39,000 nucleotides of DNA from positions 19,876,650 to 19,915,649 of the forward strand of contig NC_135559.1 of NCBI RefSeq assembly GCF_964340395.1, in the 5' to 3' direction. Of the stretch, positions 1 to 29,017 are shown piece by piece; the first letter of the stretch is position 1, and every line of letters starts with the position of its first letter. Made by a program: the position numbers and the translations under genes. A model generated the notes under the pieces. It saw nothing but the letters and a program-made list of their open reading frames with translations, was not told the DNA's origin and searched no databases. The stretch is from Glandiceps talaboti (lineage: Eukaryota > Hemichordata > Enteropneusta > Spengelidae).

Positions 1-186
1 ATAAAATATTATGTTATTTTATCCCCAGCTGGTTTACTATTTTTAAAGAAAAACATAAGAAAATAGCAAAAAAAGATAAAAGTCCGTGATAGATTTTTTG
101 TATACGCTGTATGTGTACATTGTATTATTCCAGCTACTTATCAATGGCAAGAACATATGGGGTCACCACGTCCGTTTAAATTCTAG

Positions 187-940
187 AACTGAAATTGTCA
201 CCCCACACCCCATCTAAATTTTGACATTTTCGACAGAAATATCTTATGAAATTTTGTTGAATTTTGACAAAAATTAAAATGAGCTTGTTTATCTTTGCAC
301 CTATGTATAATGTACCAATACCCCTTCATAAATAGGCAACAAAAATCATTGTGTGTATGCTAACTTGAAAATGCCAGTAAAAAATGTGACCCCCAACCCC
401 ATCAAAAATTTAACATTTTGGAACAAAAATCACATGAAATTGTACAATATTGGAACACACAGGCACCAAGGGATATATCTATCAGTTCATATGTATGCTA
501 AATGAACTTAACTAATCATATATGGAGTTTATTTCTTTCTCCAAACGCCAAAGTGCCCATAATATTCACAATTGTAACCCCCCACCCCTTCAAAATTTCA
601 ACATTTTGGACAAAAATCACATGAAATTATACAATATTGTAACACACAGGCAGCAAGGTATATTTCTATCAGTACATATGTATGATAAATCAACTGAACT
701 ATTCATGTGCAGAGTTTATTTATTTCTCCAAAAGCCAAAGTGGTCATAACATTCAAAATTATAACCCCCACCCCCCACCACCACCCCATCCAAATTTCAA
801 CATTTTTGGACAAAATTCACATTAAAATGCAAACTATTGGGACACATAGGCACCAAGGGATGTTTGTCAGTACATAATTATGTATGATAAATCAACACAT
901 TAGGGGCTAGGTCAATAGTTCAGTGTAGGATAAACAGCTA
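187..940. repeat. Diverged tandem repeat, about 190 bp unit, four copies
   Basis: A block of C-rich bases (ACCCC..CCCATC), then AAATTT.AACATTTTGGAC, then a segment with ACACAGGCACCAAGGGATAT and a TACATATGTATGATAAATCA-like stretch recurs. The shared AACATTTTGG anchor lies near 218, 411, 600 and 799, a spacing of about 186-199 bp. Copies two and three are the most alike; copy one is the most diverged. No coding potential is seen. Confidence 0.75.
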
Positions 941-2965
941 AAAACTTTTAGTTAACCCCCCCCCCCCAACTTAAATGGCCAAAATTGAAAATGGATATCC
1001 AATCAAATCAGTATGTAGTAATGCAATGAATACAAAGCCAGTATTTAATTAGGAAAACAGTTCTTTTGTTGACACTTTATTTTAGTGCTGTTCTACAGTG
1101 TCCATTTCTCAATTTGGGGAAATTTTTTAAAAGAAATTATTGCATGTTTAGGGATACAAACAGACCCATTAAAAGTAAAATCGTTTCTGTAGGATGAGAG
1201 CGAGCTACACAGCTAAAAACACCCCAAAAGTAAAAGAATTTAGATTTCTATCCTACATTGAAATATATATTGATCTCGCACCTTATATCTCCATTGTTGA
1301 AATAGTTAAATGTTGATTTCATATAATGAAATTGCTAGTGTTTATTGCGGAGTGTGGTCACTATGAAAAATAGGAAGTAACTCATCAAATTGAACTATAA
1401 ATAATACTATCATTAGCTGTTGATGCACTGAACTCGGCATCCAGTAAATGTACCTCTAGCTCTGCATATGTGGGGAACCAAAAGCTACAATGTACGCTAC
1501 TAGATGTATTTATTGATTTTGGGTACAAAAAAACATGTAGAACCCCTCATTGAAACTTTATAGTAATGTTACCATGGATACTTCTTTATGGGAGACAATG
1601 TAAATAGTTTTTATAGTACAATTTGTATAATTTGTTGCAATTTGAACTGTATGCTTTACTATAAATTATTGAACACTCGACTCACGCGAGTCAGTGTGAC
1701 TACCAGTATAGTTGGCGAGACATAAAAAATAAATCTATTTTTGGTTGAATACATCGGAAAAACAAACTATATTCATTAAAACTCATTGGCAGGACGTTAT
1801 TATATTGATACAGGGATGTATAATGTCTGGGGGTTCTATTGGGAATGAATACATGTGTCGGAAACTCTAGTCCTGCTTGCAGACTGTGCACGCTTGGAAG
1901 GGACGACTTATGCCGTATGCAAGCAGGACTACTAGACCCCTAGCGAAACCAAACAAGTGCACACCATCGTGGGAGAGCAGAATACCGACAACAGAATAAG
2001 TTTTGGAAGCCTTTTACAAAAGAGTACTGTTATCAATTTGTTATATGGTGTTTTTAAGGCCGGTAAATGACGATGTCTTCGTGGTTGCATGATCGATTTT
2101 ACTGGAGTTCAGGGACTGAAGTTTCTCGATCACCGACGCTACGCGACGTGACCACTGATTACTAAGAAAGTAGCGACGGAAAACATATAAAATGCTAAAT
2201 GATGTTTCAACTAATAAAATTTGCAAATTTGCTTCGCAACACAACTTCAGTGTGCTAGGGAAGTTTTTGAAAAACTTTGCGTAGTCCGATGATTTTATGT
2301 TTTGCTTCTATGGTACCTGAGAGTTGATTGTTTACGTACATTTGAATAATGTTTTTGTTGCAATTTTTTCGCTATTGTTGTGTCTACGTACGTGTAGTGC
2401 GGAAAATTTTAAAATGCGAAGATAATTTTATAGTGATCAATATGTCACCTTCTCACGTCAAAAAGCACACACTGGCAAAACCTGTCACCATTATTAAAAT
2501 TATATTCATGACAGTATAACTTACTCTGTAGAGATGAAAGGTGTGAATGGTGTGTGGACCACGTTTCCAGACCGGCAATATAGCGTAGGGAGTGTGGTTG
2601 ATGATACATTTCATCAAGTCTAAAATTTATAAAACAGCTCCTCTTTAAGTCATGCATGGTAGTAAAGCTAATTTTCTTCGCAAGGACTTCTGAAACTCAG
2701 TTATACGAGATTACCTTCCGTTCACCCCCTAAATCTCCATGAGTACGTACAGTGCTTGAAAAACATTTAACACTTCACTTCACTTCCGGGTTTTTTTCGC
2801 GTTCGAATGTTGACAAGAGCGCGAGTTTCAGTCTGCGCCAAAAGTTGCGTCGTTGACGTAATCCGAATTTGACACCTCCTACCTTAAGACGGCGACCCCA
2901 CAAACCCGTATTTGGGCCAAAATTAATGTATGGTTCATAGTTTCCTTCTGAATTTAATTGTCATT

Positions 2966-3337
2966 TTCAAAATGGCTTTATAGATGAGGATTTGGTTACT
3001 TATTTATTTCGTCTTTTTAATTTATAAAAAAAATTATCATGGCTTCCTACTTGAAAAATCAATGTGAAACAACACAGACCAAGTATGTGTTAGTAACGCA
3101 CTATATTAGAAAAAGCTACAAAAAAGGTGTTAAAAGTGTCTTATTGTTGTACGTACAATAACAAACATTTTACACATTTCTTTTGCAATTTAATGAGTTA
3201 CAAACAAGTACTTGGCATATGTTGGGTCACATTGATTTTTCAAGTAGGAAACCATAATGAAATTATTTTTGAATTAAAAAAAAAAACAAAGTAAATGCCA
3301 AATCGTCATCCAAATGGCCACTTTAAGGTAATCCTCC
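2966..3337. mobile_element. Fold-back (MITE-like) element, family A, copy 1
   Basis: Two long arms are inverted copies of each other for about 150 bp. CTACTTGAAAAATCAATGTG at 3049-3068 pairs with CACATTGATTTTTCAAGTAG at 3228-3247. The outer parts (GATGAGGATTTGG and CCAAATCGTCATC; AAATGGC and GGCCATTT) also pair, and the centre carries the palindrome TTGTACGTACAA. There is no coding capacity. A closely related copy lies at 29338-29695 and a shortened one at 34320-34427. The right end lies about 20-30 bp from the splice acceptor at 3358-3359. Confidence 0.8.
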
Positions 3338-3359
3338 TGTTTTTTCTCTGTCTTCCTAG

Positions 3360-19110
<15,751 letters not shown>

Positions 19111-20399
19111 ACCCAGATGGGAATGACTTGATATATATATATATCATTGATGCCTGATGCGATAGCCTGATGTCTATATAATTGAATGGGTCCATGTAAT
19201 CCAAACGACAGTGAAATGTGTATGCCGAGAGTGAAACATTATTGACAAGTCACATCTTTGTTCTTGTTGTTATTGTTGCTTTTCTGTCTTATCCGTAAAA
19301 GCAGAAGTTTAGATGTCAGTAAGGACATTTCGGAATCTGAGTACCGTTATCTTTTTGAAAATATTTTTTAACTTTTTACTACTGTATCCAGGTACAGGAA
19401 TCGAGTCGTCAACCTGACAGGAAAGATCATTGCTTGCAGTCGAATACAACTTTCAGAACATTACATCCAGTCGCTACTCAAATTCTCCAGGAACAAACAC
19501 ATTAATTTCATCCCGTACTCCGATGCCTTCCGTCAGGTCGGCGACTCGATGATTCTCTCTTGAACACAAAAGTTGTTATTATATAAAGGATGCTTTTATT
19601 TATTCTCAATGTTTCACCCATTGGTTGAGAGTCACTTTCATTATTTATGGTTAGACGGTATCTATTTCTGTATGTGTGTGTGGTGTGGTGCTGATGGTGG
19701 TGGTGGTGGTGGTGGTGTGAGAGAGAGAGATTGCGCGTGTGTATGCATGTGTGTGTGTGTGTGTGTGTGCGTGCGTATGTTTGTGCGTATGTGTGTAGCT
19801 ATGTCGTCTACTAGATATGTTGGAATTCCGTGTCGTCAAAACGAACCTTTCCACAGTGTGTTTTCATTTGTTGGACGATAAAGCTTCTATATTGATAACG
19901 ATTTTCTTAAATGTATTAAATTTCAAACTGAAATGTTATTAGCAAAGATAAATAGGTATGTATTACATTTCTAGGTTTATAGTCTGATGATTGAGATGTC
20001 AAGGACAAAATTAGAGAGGACCAATTGGACAGCTGAATTCTTCCATTTTTGTGATATTGATATATTACGAGAGTGGTAAATAACAAGATGAGTATCGGAG
20101 AAAGAATCCAAAATCTTACTATTGTAATTTAGTACATTGTTGTATCGTGCGTCACAAATTCTCGTACGTCAGATGTTTGGTGATCGATTGCAATGAATCG
20201 ATCGGTCGCTATTGCAATCGATGTAAACAAAGAAGCGAATAAGGCTGTGGTCTCAAATTACGTCGCGCCCCCCTGGGGAGAAATTGGGGGCTATGAACAA
20301 ATTGTGGGGTTCGAAGGGAGGGGCATGGAAATTCTGATGGTCTGAACTGGGGGCCATGAAACATTTTGCTCAAATTGAACCAAATTAAACCTCAGAGAG

Positions 20400-20502
<103 letters not shown>

Positions 20503-20587
20503 AATAAGTGTTATTACCTTTTTACCTGAGTAAACATTAATTTTAATAAAGTAAGCTTGTGACACTTACAATCATTATACAACTCTT

Positions 20588-20712
<125 letters not shown>

Positions 20713-21633
20713 GATTACTCGCTACTATATGGAACAGGTAAAATGTCAAAAGAAATCTTAAAAGCCCGTTGTTGTGCGAAACTAGTCGAAGATTTAATCC
20801 GTTTTTGTACATATTTACCGCTGGAAGTAATTTTAAACCGATTTATTCACACTTCTTAAAGGCATGTAAGCATAATGCATATAATAATGTAAAATTTGCA
20901 TTTGTTATATTCATAGATTGCATGCCTCCTTCACACGAGCCGCCGACGCATAATTGAGACAGACAATTTTGAGCTCTATTTGATCACGACGTGTATTTAT
21001 ATTGACATATTAACGATACAGGTTGTAGTAATGGGACAATTTATTATATTCTGCGAATGCATTCCTTTTCAACGATCAATATACCGAGTGAGACCAATTG
21101 TACACCCGGATCTTAACTACACGCTTATTACTTGGCCGGGGCCCTTTTAAAAAGTAGCGAAATCATATATATGTGTAACATGCTTTGTCTCTGAAGTTAC
21201 GCCCCAAGCCCTGCGTAACATGTGTCAACGTAGCTTTTACTTTCTTTCATCTTTGCGATTATGTCGATGTTGAAATTAACGTATGACATTTCAGAATATG
21301 AACGGTCTTCAGTCACGGAACCCTACATGTATATAAATCGCTTGTTTTTTATACAAAATAGTCCTGGGGCAATACATGTACTATTTTGTCAATACAAAAG
21401 TACCTGTTCTATATCTTTGCCTACATCATTATATGTATTGGTCTAATATGATGTTCTCATTCTTACAAGGTAAATCCCGTCGCTTCGATGCGAAGAATAT
21501 CTACATGTGTGAGGCTCTTTCACACAAGTTACGATTCATATACAGAATCACGCACGTCACAGGCGAAAGAAATTGTTACAGATTTAGTAGGTGACTTACC
21601 AAATAAATGACAAATCGACCGCACATCTTTTAC

Positions 21634-21636
<3 letters not shown>

Positions 21637-21728
<92 letters not shown>

Positions 21729-21760
21729 AGGGGGAGAGGGGGAGGGAGAGATAGAGAGAG
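21637..21760. repeat. (AG)n microsatellite with G-rich end
   Basis: About 42 AG units followed by GGGGGGAGGGGGAGAGGGGGAG (split here only as G runs). It is purine-only over about 120 bp, opposite in sense to the (TC)n at 20591-20712. Confidence 0.96.
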
Positions 21761-23243
21761 CTTGTAAATCAATCTTGCTATCTTAAAGGGTCACATATAC
21801 AGGTGTCGTTTCTTATTGGTTTCTGCTTGTCGTATCACACACTGCCAGTGAACAGTAACTTGCAATGGGCTGCACAATATCAAGTCAGAAGTGCATATAA
21901 TATTTTTGTCGATCAAAAATAACATTTTCACCTCATCAATTTATATATCTACACAACATAATATATTTATCCCGTTTTACGATGTTTGGTATCGGTGATA
22001 GACAAAAACTCGAACTTATCAATGTTAAAGGTGAATTACTGGTGACATACTTGGTCAGAAAACTGCGTGTTTCTGATCGGATTACCCGACATACCTCTAG
22101 AGTCACTGTGTAACCCCGACCCTAATGAAGATTGACAAATAACTTTAAATTAAAATAGCGGAAAATTCGAAAACGTTCCAGACCACTTCCCTTTAACTTT
22201 GTATTGAACGCTCGGAAACGTGTATATGTATGTTTATATGGACGTTTACCTGGGTGACCGAAAGGGGGTTAATGTTGTATTCCAGAATGTTTTGACCTAG
22301 AGGGCCAAAATGACCTTGTACATCTTTTAAAAGCGTTTATGCATGTTCTAAATATCTGAAATGATAGAGGTTCCATTGGGATAAATGCTAATCATAAAGG
22401 ACACACTTCATCATCTAACATCGCTTTCAGTGTGGATTGTCAAAGGTACCTAAATTCTGTGTAATAGGCCAACATAATTGATTAAATTGTACGTCGCTTA
22501 CTTTTTCACAACACAATGTTAAAAACCCATCGTGAAACGAAATTTAGTTTTATAATAGAAAATTATCGAAATGAGAAACTTTCAATACGTGTTCATCTTC
22601 AAAGTTGAATGTACTAGAATTATTGTGAAGGTCGTCGCATTTCTAAACCTCTCTGAAGTACTTTATTCCTGATTCATACTTTTAGATAACTCACCTATCT
22701 CCTCTCGAGTGAGAAAGTAACTCCGCCCTCTATCGACGAGCAAAATGTTGTATCTAGTAGCAGAAATATGTCGGATTCAAAGGATTGGAAAATATCACAG
22801 ATAAATCTCTATACTGTCATACAGCTGATCTAAAGCAACATATATAGTGTGACATAATTTGCACCATTCATTTGTTATTCACAGTTATGTATGGTTTAAG
22901 AAAAACAAAGGAAGCAGATATCAATATTGATTCAATCTTTGTCAATCAATTATAGCAGATATCGTTTTTTAAAAATGGACAGTCATTATTTTACGAGTTT
23001 GAACTGCCAGAAAAAAATGCACCACAAAACTAATCGTTAATTATATAATGTATTATCGTTTTTAATCAAAAGATCGTGAAGAAGAAGTATTACACAGAAC
23101 AGTCGAATTGAAGGTTCATATATCATGTTTCTTCTTCTTTTTTCGAAATGAGGTAAAAGGGATTTATTCGAGATTATATTAAAACCGCGGGTCCAACTAA
23201 AATCCTAGGCGTTCTTTGAAGCCTATCACAAACAACAATTAAA

Positions 23244-23640
23244 GGTAAGGTGTTCTGGGTACCTTCTTAGGCCTACAAAAAATTGTTTGGTTCCAGTTAC
23301 TCCACCCCCTCCTATTTTTTCACTACCGACGGTAAACTCTTTTTTTACCTATTCGAGAGAGAACAATAATAAAATCGCCAAAGTTGTGAAGTCTCGCTCG
23401 CTAGAAATAGTGGATGCGGAAAGTTTTTTTTTATAGCTGACATCAACTTAAAAAGACAATATAAAACAGTTCTTCCAATCTCCAGCGGTTGTATATCTGA
23501 TGGGAAGAAACCAATAAAACAGAGACCATATGGAAAACAACGGAAAACATCAAAATTCTACCTACCCCACCTATTCTAAAATTGAGCGTAATCGGAACCA
23601 CACAATTTGTTTAGGCCGTACTAATGCTTACCTAAACTTT
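23244..23640. mobile_element. Fold-back element in the intergenic region
   Basis: GGCCTACAAAAAATTGTTTG then GTTCCAGTTACTCC (about 23270-23303) is the inverse of GAGCGTAATCGGAACC then ACACAATTTGTTTAGGCC (about 23584-23617). GGTAAG at 23244 pairs with CTTACC at 23627. Arms are about 60 bp and moderately diverged, with about 280 bp of non-coding interior. Confidence 0.6.
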
Positions 23641-24460
23641 TTTAAGGCTAATAGTATTTCGGCAAAAATGTGTTGGTACTTTTAATATAGAACTGTAGCT
23701 TCACAAAATGTTGTGCCCAACAACGTACATAACCCTAAGTATGAATTTGGAATCATGGAAGGAGAGAAAATATTCAAAGAAAGAATTCAAAAGCAAAGTA
23801 TTCATAGCCATAACTTTATTTGTTCAAGACAAAATCTTTGAAGTGGGGATGTTTTTTGCGAGGTGTTGGAAAGTCTGCAACTTACATTACAAGTTATTAT
23901 CGTTTTCGAGAACAATCAGTGTGTATATGCAACAATATTGCGTGCCCGCTGCTAAATGCAAATAAGTCATTTCATATGTTTATATTTTGTATTGAAATTG
24001 CGACTTTCCGACCCTTTCAATCATCCACCGGAAGTGACGAAATGTTGCTGAAAACACATCAAACGTTTAGTAAGAGAAGCAATTATAACTACTAAAGAGT
24101 TTACAAATTTGACAAAAGTCCTCAGGTTGCAATTTTATCCAAGCGGAGAGTATTCAGAAAATGATGACTCGCTCTACATCACTATTAGTAGACGTAAAAG
24201 AAGGCACCTTATGATCCTGAGATTAATTTCCGTCTCTGGTGAAGAAGTCGTCATCCCGAGGAAGACGTGTATCTTAATTTAGAATAAATTAATAACTACT
24301 ATAATATATGTACACAAACAATATGCACAGAATAATAACTCCATGTAACGTTTTACATAGAACCCCATTCAAACTATAACTAAAACGATGCTGGCTTGGC
24401 GTTTCACTCATGGAACATTACGTTTTTGACACAGGGCTAGACATATTTCAACTCTAGACT

Positions 24461-24780
24461 AACAATAACAGAGACGCAACAAACACAACAGGATCCTTTG
24501 CCCAATCACATTGAACACTGATAAGCATTGCTATTCTTTCACAGTGCAGTAAAAACAGGCTTCTAATGAAAATATTACACATGGACTTGATTTTTTTAAT
24601 GGCTGCAAATGTATATAACTGATAATCAACATTTTAACTTGACTACTTCTACATCCCCACTGTGTACGGCACCTATGTAATTGTTTCTTATGTATTATAC
24701 ATTGTCTGAGGGTGTATAATAAATGCCATGTTACATGAGTGAAACACCAAGCCTATACCATTTTAGCCGTAAAAGATAAA
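24461..24780. repeat. Interspersed repeat, copy 2 (first copy at 4628-4950)
   Basis: It shares TGCTATTCTTTCACAGTGCA, GTAAAAACAGGCTTCTAATG and GTGAAACACCAAG with the intron of the guanylate cyclase gene. Substitutions and small gaps are spread throughout, so the copies are not recent. There is no open frame in common. Confidence 0.75.
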
Positions 24781-25047
24781 ATCAGGTAAATCAATCATCT
24801 CTTGTATAATCCATGTTTGCAACTCTCCCTTCATTGTCTCATTTATATCGATGGGGAGAGTGATTACAAAAATCAACTTTTTTAAGTTTTAAAATGCGGA
24901 AAAACAGAACACTCCTTTGTTGCTTGGCAGCATGCTAGTCGATCATTTCCAGTCAATTTCATATTGTCTTTGTACTTCGTTATTCATCGTATGTTTTGCT
25001 CTTGCATACATACATTTATAGCATCGTGGTCCTTATGGTCAATCGGC

Positions 25048-26348
25048 CTATGGACTGGCTGGGACGCCGCCATTCAATTTTTCAGGTTCTAGTACTTCAA
25101 CGATGTATTTGATGTTATTACTGCTGAACTTATGGTGAGTGTTATCGAATCTCAACGTATCTGCAACGATAGAAAATTAATATAGATTTTAAATTCACAC
25201 ACATCTAGTATTATTATAGTGTTCATTTTTTTATTTGTGCATTGAAATACAACCAACCCTATAAATGTGAAGATATGAATTTCTGAAGTTCAATCCGGAT
25301 TTTAGATCCACCCGTGGTCAGTTACAACCGTTTCAGATGTGATTTAGATATGTATGTGTTCAGAACGTTATGCTATCAATTAAATGATACAATGTAATTA
25401 AAACTGCCTATGCGGAAAGCGTCGAAAATCTTCTCCTTATCACATTATCAAACCAATATGTACAAGGCAACAGTGTTTGGCTCTGATGTAAGTGCACGCA
25501 ACATTTTTATCAGTTTGTTTATATCTGTAAAAGTTCTATTGTTGTACAGGATCTAGGATATGACCAACTTTCACAGACATAAATAATTCACTTTTAATTG
25601 TCCACCACCGATAAACCGACGTTCAGACGACTGGCATCTCTAAATAACGCCCGACACGGTTATGGTTTGTGTAGATGCAATGCTACAGATCTCACAGGTA
25701 CTGCCGTTCATTGACATGAATAACATAAGGAATTCTTTGTATGAATTAAAAACATTTAGATCTGGATTTTCTCCCTTTTAATTTGTATAAATGGCTTCAC
25801 GTTTACAATTATACACATTGTATATATGTGCGATATTCAAACATGCAGATTTCGAAAAGTGACTATTGGTTCAAAATAAATGGCAAGATAATGGATACTT
25901 AACACATTTTTTTATATTTTAATAGATATTGACTTACACTTTCCAGTTTTTTCACAAGATAGGCTACCATCCTCGAAGACTAAGTGTGAATTATGCTTCT
26001 CCAGTGGAATCACAACTTCTTCATTGTCGTTGTTATTTTTATAGAAAACGCCAAATTGCATACTATCATCGCTCTTGAATACCCATCTGTCGGAACAAAA
26101 CATTCAAAGTTACTTTATTAATGATAGTGTTTGCTTTTGGTGGCGGTGGTAGTGGCGGTGGTGGTGGTGGTGGTGGTGGTGGTGGTAGTGGCGGTGGTGG
26201 TGGTTGGTTGGTTGGTTTTGGTGGTGGTGGTGGTGGTGGTGGTGGTGGTGGTGGTAGTGGTGGTCGCACAGTTTTTGACACTGATGTCGGTAGTGGTGAT
26301 GGTGGTGGTGGTGGTGGTGGTGGTGGTGGTGGTAGTAGTGATGATGAA

Positions 26349-26420
<72 letters not shown>

Positions 26421-26575
26421 ACAACTTACCTGATTATACTACCAGGAAATTCAACATCAAGGTTTACATCCTGTTTGGAACCATACTTTACTGATACTTC
26501 AACTAAATTTTTTTCTTCTGGACAGATAATTTCCTGTGAATAATACGACTTTGGCACTTCACCACCTAGACAGAC
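25048..26575 (-). CDS. C-terminal GOLD domain exons of the SEC14-like protein
   Basis: Exons 26575-26430, 26086-25938 and 25160-25048 encode residues 240-374. They read VCLGGEVPKSYY, then a beta-rich segment with EVEFPG-like DVEFPGSIIRWVFKSDDSMQ, FGVFYKNNNDNEEVV, HNSHLVFEDGSLSCEKTGKY, TLRFDNTHHKFSSNNIKYIV and EVLEPEKLNGGVPASP-stop. SHLV.EDG.L.C...G.Y.LRFDNT is the GOLD signature of SEC14L2/3/4. The last exon (37 codons) was found by continuing the GKY motif: donor GTAAGT is at 25937-25932 and acceptor CAG at 25163-25161. GOLD domains act in protein or membrane interaction, associated with Golgi and vesicle traffic. Confidence 0.93.
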
Positions 26576-28088
26576 CTGTGATAAAAAGACATCGATAACA
26601 ATTATGACGTAAGCTTTATCATGTAAATCTAGCGATGACGTAAACCCTGTCATGGGAAAAAAATTATTTATGACGTAGGCCAGGAAATCCTTGTAATTAC
26701 AACAGCAGGGAGAGTTTTATCCATCCTTGTTATTGTTCTAAAGATAGAAATTTTCGAAATGCTTGGGGTCGTAAACAGACATTAAACATTAACAGTACTA
26801 ACAGGTAAAACAGTCATCTATGCAAATATTGACCCGACCCTTGAGAACTGGCCTCGCTCCAGAGTTATAGATACATAATGTAAGCTATATATACACAAAG
26901 GTCATTGCACTGCTCACCAATTTACAAACACTTACTGTTCAATACACGTCAATTTGATAAAGTTAATATACCAATTTAGTAATACAAATATTATTCCACT
27001 ATGTAAAGTAGCTACAGAATGTTCATAATTATATTATTGGTACCGTAAATATAGTACATTACAATACATGGCATTTCTCTTTATTTATTGTTGAATAATC
27101 TATCATCCGGCTGCTGTAAATAAGTATTTGTATTGCAGCAGATAGTATGGTTAGTACCAATAATAGTTTTGTTATCCACTATGCTGGTACCGTTATCAAA
27201 ATATGATTATAGCGTAAGTACCTCCTTGTTGTGATGTACCTATACAATACAACGTTACAATATGTAAAAACAGTTTGTGAAAGTATTGTGTACCAAAATT
27301 AATGTTATATTACGTCAAGTTATGCCAGTTTTCGTTCTAAACATAAAATATATTTATGTAGTATGCTGACTCCTTTGTGGTGTTTTGTTGGTTGTTGTTT
27401 GTTTGTTTGTTTGTTTGTTTGTTTGTTTGTTTGTCTGTTGGTTGGTTGGTTTGGTTTGGTTATTTATTGTTTGCTGTTTTACATTTTGTGAACATATTGA
27501 GACAATTTATAGGTGATTGATAATTATAACCTTGTTAGTTTTATTGTTATATAATAAAGAAACACGTGTCATAGATACAAATACAAATCAAGGCTATTTA
27601 AAATTAGGTATGTACGTGTGATGAATTCCAAATAGCACTACTCTATTACGATATTTCTATAACTGAGAGAATTTGAAAACACTATCTGACAAACATTAAA
27701 GGAAAACTGCAGAGCGACTACAAGATAAATTAGTATTTTGTTCGAATTTGTATTTCTCTTGTATTCATTTTGTGTCATATGTTTCTTTGAAATTGTAGAT
27801 CATTTTTGTTATCTGGTGAAATAAATTTCATTTATTCATTCATTCAATCATTCATTCATTCATTCATCCATTCATCCACTCATTCATTCATTCATTCATT
27901 CATTCATTCATTCATTCATCCACTCATTCATTCATTCATCCACTCATTCATTCATTCATTCATTCATTCAAGAAATGTATTAAGTAAAAACTAATATAGT
28001 AGTATCTTCAATATTTTAAAGGACTTTACGAGTATGACATACTATCTCTTCTGATGCATATTGAGCGCGCGCGTGTGTGTGTGTGTGT

Positions 28089-28181
<93 letters not shown>

Positions 28182-28457
28182 TGTTTTAATTTTGTAAATG
28201 CAAAACCCACAATGCAATGCACAAATGCAATTTTTACCTTGCTTGGGCACATAGGGTTTCCATCTGGATCCTTCATAGTACCACCCCAGTGCTCTGGAAG
28301 ACTTTCAGCAGGAACCTCCTTCAAAATCTCATCTTTGAAGTTGTCTATATATGAAACAGATATCTGTATGTGAGTTGTCAACCAAAGTACTATTCTGTAA
28401 TTGTCCACATACAATATTACTTAATTGAGATATTAAGACCACCACCACCACCATCAC

Positions 28458-28517
<60 letters not shown>

Positions 28518-28521
28518 CGTC

Positions 28522-28553
<32 letters not shown>

Positions 28554-28745
28554 CATTATCATCATCACCATCGTCATCACCATCATCATCATCATCATCG
28601 CCTTCCTTATCAGCAACAATAACATAATGATCACCATCACTACCATCATCACCATCATCATCATCATCATCATCATTATCATCGCCTTCCTTATCAGCAG
28701 CAATAACATAATGATCACCATCACTACCATCATCATCATTATCAC

Positions 28746-28779
<34 letters not shown>

Positions 28780-28985
28780 TTCATCATCATCACCACATCA
28801 TCACCACCATCATCATCATCATCATCATCGCCTTCCTTATCAGCAACAATTACATAATGATCATCACTACCATCATCATCACCATCACAATCATCACCAT
28901 AATTATCACCATCATCATCACCACCACCAACGAGTTTTCATCACCATCACAACTACCATTGCATCTTCATCAACATCATCATAAC

Positions 28986-29017
<32 letters not shown>

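Larger units (their letters stand above)
1..3359 (+). other. Intron upstream of the first visible guanylate cyclase exon
   Basis: No exon of the missing ectodomain half is recognisable here on the plus strand, and short open frames in the region have no family resemblance. The region holds a ~190 bp tandem repeat (about 187-940) and a fold-back element (about 2966-3337). It ends in a strong polypyrimidine tract and acceptor at 3338-3359. Because the exon at 3360 starts inside a codon within a domain, the tract next to it must be intron. A short sequence with CACAAACCCGTATTTGGGCC at about 2899-2918 recurs slightly changed at about 3717-3736 in the next intron. Confidence 0.6.
26576..28237 (-). 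other. Intron of the SEC14-like gene between GOLD and CRAL-TRIO exons
   Basis: No exon is needed here: the flanking exons join in phase 0 (..CPSK then VCLGGE..) as in SEC14L relatives. The intron contains (GTTT)n at about 27397-27432 and (CATT)n at 27827-27970. A compound (GT)n(GA)n tract at 28068-28178 lies about 60 bp from the donor. The rest is AT-rich unique sequence. Confidence 0.6.

Noticed and set aside
20222-20360. G-rich piece with repeated GGGGGC/GGGG phrases considered as a quadruplex or regulatory site
   Set aside because: G runs are irregular and widely spaced; no motif could be supported.
23708-24095. Overlapping 85-91 residue frames in the intergenic region
   Set aside because: They have no recognisable domain, no splice partners and no repeat of their own; judged chance frames.
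26066-26543. Poly-Gly, poly-Pro, poly-His and poly-Asp frames
   Set aside because: These are artefacts of (GGT)n and (GAT)n arrays filling a short intron between two GOLD exons.
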